A DNA stretch of 9,597 nucleotides from Desulfobacula sp. Lineage in GTDB: Bacteria > Desulfobacterota > Desulfobacteria > Desulfobacterales > Desulfobacteraceae. The stretch's first letter is position 1. Each line of letters begins with the position of its first letter. Shown in pieces: positions 1 to 5,820 of this stretch. Both the position numbers and the translations under genes were made by a program. Under the pieces are notes generated by a model that worked only from the letters and a program-made list of their open reading frames with translations, was not told the origin of the DNA and did no database searches. Location of the stretch: assembly GCA_023139225.1 (NCBI GenBank), contig JAGLNZ010000345.1, positions 1-9,597 on the forward strand, read 5' to 3'.

Positions 1-640
1 CCCACAAATATTTATAAAAAATATTAAAGAGAAAAGAGGGGCGATTGTCAATTATAAGGGAATGAATATTTCTCCGGACTGGATGCCCGGACAGCTTAAA
101 CTTGCGGCAGCATTAAGTTTTTCCGGAGATCAGGAAATTTATTTGTTGACCATAAAGGGAGAAATTATTAAAAGAATAACAAAAAGCTGGGGAATTGATG
201 TGTCTCCTGATTTTTCACCGGATGGTAAAAAAATAGTTTTTACTTCAAAACGGACTGGAACCCCCCAGATATATATAAAGGATATTGAATCTAAAAAAGT
301 GCAAAGACTAACGTTCAAAGGTTTCAATAATACATCTCCATCCTGGTCGCCGGATGGAAGGAAGATTGCCTATGTGGGCATAGAAAAAAATAATATTGAT
401 ATTTTTGTGATGAATATTGATTCGGGAATGCCGGTGCAGTTGACCATGAATGCGGGAGACAATGAAGATCCTGCCTGGTCACCGGACGGCAGTATGCTGA
501 CGTTTACATCAACTCGCCAGGGCGGTATCCCAAGAATTTTTGTCATGAATGTATCCGGATCAGACCCACGAAGACTTTTAAGGGTGAAAGGCAAACAGAG
601 CCAGCCAGCCTGGTCAATGTCAAAAAGTACAGCAAATTAA
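1..640 (+). CDS. tolB: TolB, periplasmic beta-propeller of the Tol-Pal system (5' partial)
   Basis: The reading frame is open from base 2 to the stop at 638-640, so the gene starts before the window; the first ATG in frame, at 62, is internal. TolB is a periplasmic protein of the Tol-Pal complex, which bridges the inner membrane and Pal in the outer membrane and supports envelope constriction during division. The visible part is the C-terminal beta-propeller: repeated blades of the PD40/WD40-like type carry S-P-D-(W/F) or (W/F)-S-P-D-G motifs near bases 70, 200, 345 and 475, each followed by strands of the IY/IF-x-(K/M)-(D/N) type. The signal peptide and N-terminal domain lie outside the window. 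pal follows after 41 bases, the usual order. The family call is firm; the missing 5' end cannot be judged. Confidence 0.93.
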   Translation, partial: PQIFIKNIKEKRGAIVNYKGMNISPDWMPGQLKLAAALSFSGDQEIYLLTIKGEIIKRITKSWGIDVSPDFSPDGKKIVFTSKRTGTPQIYIKDIESKKVQRLTFKGFNNTSPSWSPDGRKIAYVGIEKNNIDIFVMNIDSGMPVQLTMNAGDNEDPAWSPDGSMLTFTSTRQGGIPRIFVMNVSGSDPRRLLRVKGKQSQPAWSMSKSTAN

Positions 641-648
641 TTTTAGAT

Positions 649-664
649 ATTTAATTAATTAAAT
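649..664. repeat. 16-bp perfect AT-only palindrome between tolB and pal
   Basis: The sequence from 649 to 664 equals its own reverse complement and contains only A and T. It sits directly upstream of the pal ribosome binding site. It could be an operator or only a product of AT-rich composition; nothing here decides between these. Confidence 0.35.
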
Positions 665-667
665 AAA

Positions 668-673
668 AAGGAG
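668..673 (+). promoter_or_regulatory. Shine-Dalgarno site of pal
   Basis: AAGGAG lies 8 bases before the pal ATG at 682. It is one of the strongest ribosome binding sites in the window, which fits a gene for an abundant lipoprotein. Confidence 0.8.
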
Positions 674-681
674 ATTAAGTA

Positions 682-1266
682 ATGAAAAACAGAATGTGGA
701 TTAATCTGGTAATGGCAATTCTTGTAGCAGGACTTTTTTTTACTGTCTCATGTGCAAAGAAAACGGTTGTAACTGATACAACAACTATAGAGGATCAGGA
801 AAAGGTTGAAGCAGCGACCGACGCAAAGGCTGCTGCCCAGGCTGAGGCTGAGCGTATTGCACAGCAAAAGCTTGAAGATCAGATGGCCGGTGAAAAAGCA
901 CTTAAGCAAGCCAAAGCCATGGCTGCAAAGAAACGCTTTGAGAACCAGGATATTCATTTTGAATATGATAGTTCAGATTTAAGTTCCATGGCAAAAATGG
1001 TGTTAAAAGAAAAGGCAGCATGGCTAAAAGCAAATTATTCAGCAGCCGTAACCATTGAAGGCCATTGTGATGAGCGCGGCACAACCGAATATAACCTTGC
1101 CTTAGGTGAACGTCGTGCAAGCACTTCCAAAAGCTATTTAATTAATCTTGGTGTTGCAGCCTCCCGTTTGAACACCATAAGCTATGGTGAAGAACAACCC
1201 AAAGATTCAAGTGAAACTGAAAGTGCTTATCGAAAAAACAGGCGTGCTCACTTTGCAATTGATTAA
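682..1266 (+). CDS. pal: Pal, peptidoglycan-associated outer-membrane lipoprotein
   Basis: Pal anchors the outer membrane to peptidoglycan and binds TolB. The 194-residue product starts with a lipoprotein signal peptide; the lipidated cysteine is expected at Cys24 (lipobox T-V-S-C, with Thr at -3 instead of the usual Leu). Residues about 38-85 are an Ala/Glu/Lys-rich helical stretch, which makes the protein somewhat longer than E. coli Pal (173 aa). Residues about 90-193 form an OmpA-C/Pal domain with GHCDERG (127-133), YNLALGERRA (137-146) and a late KNRRAHF; by family knowledge Asp130 and Arg145 contact diaminopimelate of the wall. The start is supported by a strong ribosome binding site. 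The gene lies between tolB and cpoB, as expected for a tol-pal operon. Confidence 0.96.
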   Translation: MKNRMWINLVMAILVAGLFFTVSCAKKTVVTDTTTIEDQEKVEAATDAKAAAQAEAERIAQQKLEDQMAGEKALKQAKAMAAKKRFENQDIHFEYDSSDLSSMAKMVLKEKAAWLKANYSAAVTIEGHCDERGTTEYNLALGERRASTSKSYLINLGVAASRLNTISYGEEQPKDSSETESAYRKNRRAHFAID

Positions 1267-1289
1267 TTTCTTTTAGATAAAAGAGATTT

Positions 1290-1346
1290 GATTCAGGCGT
1301 AATAAGGGCCTTTTGGAGCGTTACGCCTGAATCGTTATTGTTTTTT
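1290..1346 (+). terminator. Rho-independent terminator or attenuator between pal and cpoB
   Basis: Bases 1290-1302 and 1321-1333 are perfectly complementary over 13 bp (arm GATTCAGGCGTAA), with an 18-base loop and a T-rich stretch that ends in six Ts at 1341-1346. The arms are GC-richer than the surroundings. It lies 24 bases after pal. The T run starts 7 bases after the stem, so the termination may be partial; the element could instead protect the pal mRNA end and lower cpoB and ruvCAB expression. Confidence 0.75.
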
Positions 1347-1353
1347 GATTGTT

Positions 1354-1357
1354 GGAG
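1354..1357 (+). promoter_or_regulatory. Ribosome binding site that fixes the cpoB start
   Basis: GGAG lies 7 bases before the ATG at 1365. This site, with the signal peptide that begins at that ATG, favours 1365 over the upstream TTG at 1338, which sits next to the terminator stem. Confidence 0.7.
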
Positions 1358-1364
1358 TTTAGTT

Positions 1365-2255
1365 ATGAGAATAAGTAATCTTTTTTATATAGTGATCGTT
1401 TTAGCTTTTCTTCCAGGCTGTGTGGAACCCCAGAAATTTGTTAGTCTTGAAAACAGGGTGGCAGCCATGGAAATGGAAAATAACAGACAGCTTTCCAGAC
1501 AAAAGGAAAAATCAAAAAAAATTGTTATTCAAGACGAGCAGAATCAGTTGGAGCTTAAGGCAGGTCTTGAGAACATAGAAAAAAGATTAAATGAAAGCCA
1601 TAGCATCAGCCAGGAAGAGTATGCAGATTTAAAATACAATATTCAGACGCTTAAGAAAGACCTGCAGCGTCTTGAAGGTTTGATGGAAGAAATTAATCAT
1701 AGCTTTGAAGAGTACAGTCAAAAAGATAGAGAAGAAATTGAGAAGCAGCTGGAAAGACTTGATCAGGCCATTTCAAAAAATTATGAAAAGGTGATCAAGC
1801 TTGAAAAGTATATGGGGTTCGAACCGTCAGCTGCCGTGGGGCTTGAAAAAAAAATCGTATCATCAGAAACCCCTGGAAAGAATGCCGTGCAGGAATTATA
1901 TGATTTTGCAAAGAAATTGTTTGATGATGGGGATAAGGAAAACGCGCGCATCCAGTTTGAAAATTTCATAAATAAATATCCGGATTCTGAGAATGCAGAT
2001 AATGCCAGGTTTTGGATTGCCGATAGTTATTATGCTGAAAAATGGTTTGAAAAGGCGATTCTCGAGTACCAGAAAGTCTTAGAAGAATATCCGGACAGCA
2101 ATAAACTGGCTGCAGCAAGACTAAAGCAAGGCTATGCGTTTGCTGAACTGGGTGAAAAAGCCAATGCAAGACTTATTCTCAGAGAATTGGTAAAAAAACA
2201 TCCTGAGTCGAATGAAGCACAATATGCCCAAAAGAAATTAAAAAGCTTAGAGTAA
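1365..2255 (+). CDS. cpoB: CpoB (YbgF), Tol-Pal-associated coiled-coil TPR protein, predicted lipoprotein
   Basis: CpoB is a periplasmic partner of TolA that coordinates outer-membrane constriction with peptidoglycan synthesis in E. coli. The 296-residue product begins with a signal peptide ending in L-P-G-C, so lipidation is predicted at Cys19; E. coli CpoB is soluble, so a lipid anchor would be a difference. Residues about 22-150 are heptad-rich and charged, consistent with a long coiled coil, longer than the short trimerisation helix of E. coli. Residues about 174-294 hold three TPR-like units, with helix ends at KYPDSENAD, EYPDSNKLA and KHPESNEAQ typical of the tol_pal_ybgF family. The ATG at 1365 is chosen over the TTG at 1338 because of its ribosome binding site and the intact signal peptide. 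It follows pal after a terminator-like hairpin. Confidence 0.92.
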   Translation: MRISNLFYIVIVLAFLPGCVEPQKFVSLENRVAAMEMENNRQLSRQKEKSKKIVIQDEQNQLELKAGLENIEKRLNESHSISQEEYADLKYNIQTLKKDLQRLEGLMEEINHSFEEYSQKDREEIEKQLERLDQAISKNYEKVIKLEKYMGFEPSAAVGLEKKIVSSETPGKNAVQELYDFAKKLFDDGDKENARIQFENFINKYPDSENADNARFWIADSYYAEKWFEKAILEYQKVLEEYPDSNKLAAARLKQGYAFAELGEKANARLILRELVKKHPESNEAQYAQKKLKSLE

Positions 2256-2270
2256 TTTTTTTAAATTTTT

Positions 2271-2756
2271 ATGATAAAAGTGGTAGGCATTGACCCGGGG
2301 CTGGCTGGCACTGGTATTGGCGTTATAGAGGGAAACAGCAAAGAAATCCTTGGGTACTCATTTGGAAGCATTGCAACTGATGTAAAAGACCCGATTCATT
2401 TCAGACTTCACACTATTTATTCCAAAACTTTAGATTTTCTTTGTGAACAACAGCCTGATTATGTGGTGATAGAGGATATATACTCACTTGAAAAATATCC
2501 CGGATCAGGTATTATGTTGGGTAAAGTTTCAGGGGTTCTTCTTGTGGCAGCCTATAAAGCAGGGCTTGATGTGGAAGAAATTCCTGTAAGACAAGTAAAA
2601 AAAATTGTTTCCGGAAATGGGGGTGCAGATAAGTTTCAGATGGAAAGGGCTGTTCGCAATTTATTAAAACACAAAGAACCCATCCGGCCCTTTCATGCGT
2701 CAGATGCACTGGGGCTTGCTTTAACAGGATATTACAGGTACAAGTCAAAATTATGA
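2271..2756 (+). CDS. ruvC: RuvC, Holliday-junction resolvase (crossover junction endodeoxyribonuclease)
   Basis: RuvC cuts four-way DNA junctions symmetrically at the end of recombination, working with RuvAB. The 161-residue product has the usual length. Expected catalytic residues are Asp8 in GIDPG, Glu68 in VVIED, and His142 with Asp145 in FHASDALGLAL; His at the third position is the Thermus-type version, where E. coli has Asp. The loop after Glu68 reads IYSLEKYPGSG, unlike the common F-x-x-N form. The rest (MLGKVSGVLLVAA, PVRQVKKIVSGNG) aligns well with the family. No Shine-Dalgarno is visible; the ATG follows an A/T-only leader 15 bases after cpoB. The stop overlaps an ATG in ATGA at 2753. 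Confidence 0.95.
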   Translation: MIKVVGIDPGLAGTGIGVIEGNSKEILGYSFGSIATDVKDPIHFRLHTIYSKTLDFLCEQQPDYVVIEDIYSLEKYPGSGIMLGKVSGVLLVAAYKAGLDVEEIPVRQVKKIVSGNGGADKFQMERAVRNLLKHKEPIRPFHASDALGLALTGYYRYKSKL

Positions 2757-2769
2757 CCGAAAGAAAATT

Positions 2770-3399
2770 ATGATCGGATACCTTGAGGGAACTATTCTTC
2801 ATTTTGAGTCTGACGGCATTTTACTGCTTGTGGATAACATTGGATATGAAGTCTTATTGAATCCTCAGATGGTAGAAAAAGTAATGTCTCAGGGTTCAGA
2901 TGAAGCCATAATTTCTTTATACATTTATTATCATCAGACAGATAGACAGCCCAAACCTGTACTCATAGGTTTTGACACACTTGAGGACAAAGAATTTTTT
3001 CAAACATTTATTACTGTGGATGCCATTGGCCCTATGAAAGCTGTAAAAGCGATGAGCCGTCCGGTTGGCGAGATGGCAAGGGCCATAGAAAAGAAAGATG
3101 TCTCGTTTTTAACAGGCTTAAGTGGGATTGGTAAAAGAACGGCTGAAAAAATAATTGCAACCCTTCATGGGAAAGTAGAAAAATTTATGGCTGCGACAGG
3201 TGTTTCAAAAGAAGTTGATCAAGAAAAAATTCCTGTTGAGATGCGAGATATCGGTCAGCAGGTTGCGGATGTTCTTGTAGAACAATTGGGGCATTCCCTA
3301 TCATCAGCAAAAAGGATGATCAAGGAGGCATTTGAAAAAAACAGCACGATTTCAACCCCGGAAGAACTTTTTGATGAGATCTTTCAGGAGAACAGATAA
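2770..3399 (+). CDS. ruvA: RuvA, Holliday-junction branch-migration DNA-binding subunit
   Basis: RuvA tetramers bind the junction and load two RuvB rings. The 209-residue product has the three family domains: an N-terminal OB fold (about 1-68, starting MIGYLEGTI), two helix-hairpin-helix motifs (about 81-93, DAIGPMKAV, and 116-131, LSGIGKRTAEKII), and, after a linker, the RuvB-binding C-terminal domain (about 160-207). The second motif is canonical; the first has Met where GPK is usual. The region matching the E. coli acidic pin reads HQTDRQPKP and carries only one acidic residue. The gene starts 13 bases after ruvC with only a weak A/G-rich ribosome binding site, so coupled translation is likely. 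Confidence 0.95.
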   Translation: MIGYLEGTILHFESDGILLLVDNIGYEVLLNPQMVEKVMSQGSDEAIISLYIYYHQTDRQPKPVLIGFDTLEDKEFFQTFITVDAIGPMKAVKAMSRPVGEMARAIEKKDVSFLTGLSGIGKRTAEKIIATLHGKVEKFMAATGVSKEVDQEKIPVEMRDIGQQVADVLVEQLGHSLSSAKRMIKEAFEKNSTISTPEELFDEIFQENR

Positions 3400-3402
3400 A
3401 GC

Positions 3403-4428
3403 ATGAGTGATGATATTATTTCCTATTCTTCTGAGAAAAAGGGTATTGTTACATCAAATACCACATCTGATGATCTGTCCTCTGATATTGTATCGTTAAG
3501 ACCCACAAGTTTTAAAGAGTATGTCGGGCAGAATGATACGGTTGAAACCTTGAAAATTGCCATGCAGGCAGCCAAAATGAGGAATGAACCTTTAGAACAC
3601 ATTTTGCTTCATGGCCCTCCCGGCCTGGGCAAAACAACCGTTGCCCATATTATTGCCAATGAAATGGGCAAAGATTTAGTTGTCACATCAGGGCCTGCCC
3701 TGGAAAAGGGGGGAGATCTCATCGGGATCTTAACTAATCTTGGTGAGGGCGATATTTTTTTTATAGATGAAATTCATCGTATCCCAAAGGTTGTTGAAGA
3801 ATTTTTATACCCGGCCATGGAAGATTTTGCCGTGGATTTTATATTTGACAAGGGGATCCATGCAAGGAGTCATCGATACCGGCTAAAACAATTTGTTCTT
3901 GTCGGTGCAACCACCAGGGTTGGTCTTTTGTCCTCCCCTTTAAGGGATCGGTTTGGGATATTTCGGACCCTTGATTTTTACAGTACAGAACAATTGATTA
4001 TCATCATTAAGCGATCTGCTGATATTTTAAACACGATCATTTCTGATGATGGTGCCATAGAACTTGCAGAACGATCCAGGGGTACTCCCAGGATTGCAAA
4101 CAGATTATTAAAAAGAGTCAGAGATTATTCACTGGTAAAATCAAACGGTAAAGTTACCAGACAGAGTGTGCAGGCAGCGCTTGAACTTGAAGGAATCGAT
4201 GCGCTGGGACTTACATCACTTGACAGGAATTACTTAAAAACGATAATAGATTTTTATAAGGGAGGGCCTGTAGGGATTGAAGCAATTGCTGCAACATTGC
4301 AGGAAGAAACTGATACACTTGTAGATGTTGTTGAACCTTTTTTATTAAAAATCGGATTGGTTCTTCGGACTTCCAGTGGTAGAAAAGCATCACAAAAAGC
4401 CTATAAACACCTTAAGCTTAAACCATAA
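3403..4428 (+). CDS. ruvB: RuvB, Holliday-junction branch-migration AAA+ ATPase
   Basis: RuvB is the hexameric motor that pumps DNA through the RuvA-bound junction. The 341-residue product shows Walker A GPPGLGKT (71-78), Walker B FFIDEIH (119-125), sensor 1 GATTR (168-172), the arginine-finger segment SPLRDRFG (178-185), sensor 2 around Arg230 in RGTPRIANR, and a C-terminal winged helix (about 265-337) with [10 protein letters not shown] and a [14 protein letters not shown] stretch. The N-terminus carries a Ser/Asp-rich extension of about 30 residues before the conserved [12 protein letters not shown]. Spacing to ruvA is 3 bases, so the two are almost certainly co-translated. A 14-bp repeat array begins at its last stop base. 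Confidence 0.97.
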   Translation: MSDDIISYSSEKKGIVTSNTTSDDLSSDIVSLRPTSFKEYVGQNDTVETLKIAMQAAKMRNEPLEHILLHGPPGLGKTTVAHIIANEMGKDLVVTSGPALEKGGDLIGILTNLGEGDIFFIDEIHRIPKVVEEFLYPAMEDFAVDFIFDKGIHARSHRYRLKQFVLVGATTRVGLLSSPLRDRFGIFRTLDFYSTEQLIIIIKRSADILNTIISDDGAIELAERSRGTPRIANRLLKRVRDYSLVKSNGKVTRQSVQAALELEGIDALGLTSLDRNYLKTIIDFYKGGPVGIEAIAATLQEETDTLVDVVEPFLLKIGLVLRTSSGRKASQKAYKHLKLKP

Positions 4429-4483
4429 AATAAGGTATCCTAAATGAGGTATGCCAAATGAGGTATGCCAAATGAGGTATGAT
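4428..4483. repeat. 14-bp tandem repeat array, about four copies, between ruvB and the YkuD gene
   Basis: Unit AAATGAGGTATGCC occurs exactly at 4442-4455 and 4456-4469. A degenerate copy precedes it (4428-4441, three mismatches), and a copy with a changed end follows (4470-4483). The array fills most of the intergenic space. Each full unit contains ATG-AGG-TAT-GCC-AAA-TGA, so adjacent units form overlapping five-codon frames joined by ATGA. The last unit ends in TATGAT, close to a -10 hexamer, 11 bases before the next start codon. Confidence 0.85.
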
Positions 4484-4494
4484 TGTTAATTTAG

Positions 4495-5820
4495 ATGGCA
4501 AAAATTTTATTTTTAAATAGACTGAACCTGTTGTTATTGCTTTTAGCAATACAAACCTTTTTACCATTCAATTCGATTGCCCTGGCAACTGAACTCACCT
4601 TGCCTTCCGCTATTATTAAATTACCTGAAAATGAAAATGTGATTTTAGTTGAGAAAAAAAGTCAAACCCTGTTTCTTTATACTTTAAAAGCCGATGGCCT
4701 TGTTATTCAGTTCCAGATTCCCTGTTCAACAGGTGAGGTAAACGGTATAAAACAAAAGGCAGGCGACAAAAAGACACCTGAGGGCATTTATTTTTTAAAA
4801 GACGAATATGAAGATAAATATCTGTCACCGATATATGGCAAAAAAGCCTTCCCCACAGATTACCCCAATTTTATTGATAAAAGAGCAGGGAAAAACGGGT
4901 CGGCTATCTGGATACATGGTACGAACAAAAAACTTGAGCCCATGGATTCAAACGGATGCATAGCATTGGAAAATTCTAATATCCTGAAACTTTCAGAATA
5001 TGTAAACCTTGATTCAACTCCTGTGATTCTGGTTGAAGAAATTGAAAAGAGTGATAAAGCAAACCTTATCAAACGCGAAAAAGATATTAACCATATGTTA
5101 AGTCAATGGATTCAAGCAATTGAAAACCAGAGTTATCATAATTATTTGTCATTTTATTCTAGAAAATACTTGCCGCAAATCACTTGGTGGGAGGATTGGC
5201 GTAAATTAAGAAATAAGGCAGATAAATCTGGTTCCATCCTGAAGGTGAAGAGAGCCAGGACAGGGATTTATTATCATAATCGTGTTTTTGTGGCTGTATT
5301 TGATTGTTTTTTAGCAGCTGAAAACAAGAAAATATTGATAGGGAAAAGAAAACTGTTCTTAGAGAATCAAAATGATAATTATAAAATTATTGGTGATATT
5401 TTTCAAAGTATTTCAAAGGACTTCCAAATAGCAGAAGCCCCATTGGTTGCTGCTGCAAAAACATTTGTAAAACCTGTTTCAAAAAAAGAGTCTGTCATAG
5501 AGACAGTCAATCAGTGGCTGGCTGTATGGTCGGTAAAAGATATGGATAAGTATGCTTCATTTTATGCGAATAATTTTAATTCCGATGGGATGAATAAAAA
5601 AAGCTGGGTTCAAAGAAAGCAAAATCTTGCAAAAAAATATGATTTTATTAATGTTACCGGTTCACAATTTAAAGTAAAACTAAGAAAGAAGATATGTGAG
5701 GTTACTTTTTTTCAGGAATATGAATCCAGCGTGTTTAGTACCCAGGGGACAAAAAGGTTAAAACTTGTTAATAAAGGTGGATTATGGAAGATATATCAAG
5801 AGAGCTGGAAAGAGAAATAG
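4495..5820 (+). CDS. Exported YkuD-family L,D-transpeptidase/L,D-carboxypeptidase with two NTF2-like domains (Csd6/Pgp2-like)
   Basis: The 441-residue product begins with a signal peptide (Lys/Arg near the start, a Leu-rich core, likely cleavage near Ala31), so it acts in the periplasm. Residues about 47-181 form a YkuD catalytic domain with IWIHGTN (138-144) and SNGCIAL (152-158); His141 and nucleophile Cys155 are the expected active site. Most YkuD enzymes have GCIR; Ala replaces that Arg here, as in the YafK/Csd6-type branch (COG3034). Two NTF2-like segments follow (about 197-305 and 333-440), each opening with a Q-W-(I/L)-x-A helix and a (S/A)-F-Y motif. Helicobacter Csd6 also has a YkuD domain plus an NTF2-like domain and trims tetrapeptide to tripeptide; transpeptidation or removal of wall-linked proteins remain alternatives. 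No clear ribosome binding site is seen. The end overlaps the next gene by 37 bases. Confidence 0.85.
   Translation: MAKILFLNRLNLLLLLLAIQTFLPFNSIALATELTLPSAIIKLPENENVILVEKKSQTLFLYTLKADGLVIQFQIPCSTGEVNGIKQKAGDKKTPEGIYFLKDEYEDKYLSPIYGKKAFPTDYPNFIDKRAGKNGSAIWIHGTNKKLEPMDSNGCIALENSNILKLSEYVNLDSTPVILVEEIEKSDKANLIKREKDINHMLSQWIQAIENQSYHNYLSFYSRKYLPQITWWEDWRKLRNKADKSGSILKVKRARTGIYYHNRVFVAVFDCFLAAENKKILIGKRKLFLENQNDNYKIIGDIFQSISKDFQIAEAPLVAAAKTFVKPVSKKESVIETVNQWLAVWSVKDMDKYASFYANNFNSDGMNKKSWVQRKQNLAKKYDFINVTGSQFKVKLRKKICEVTFFQEYESSVFSTQGTKRLKLVNKGGLWKIYQESWKEK
5775..5780 (+). promoter_or_regulatory. Ribosome binding site inside the YkuD gene
   Basis: AGGTGG lies 3 bases before the ATG at 5784, within the last codons of the preceding gene. 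The spacing is short, but no other site serves this start; translation is probably coupled to that of the upstream gene. Confidence 0.5.

Noticed and set aside
62..64. ATG 62 as the start of tolB
   Set aside because: The frame is open to the window edge and the residues before it fit TolB propeller sequence, so this is an internal Met of a gene cut by the window.
1338..1364. TTG at 1338 as start of cpoB, adding nine residues
   Set aside because: It lies just after the terminator stem and within its T-rich tail, has no ribosome binding site, and would bury the signal peptide behind nine extra residues. ATG 1365 has GGAG at good spacing.
2231..2270. Possible terminator after cpoB (T-rich stretch at 2254-2270)
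   Set aside because: The T run has no GC-bearing stem before it; only A/T pairs of a few bases can form, and ruvC starts immediately after.
4428..4483. CRISPR-like array
   Set aside because: Units are 14 bp, directly adjacent and without spacers, and there are no cas genes; it is a simple tandem repeat.
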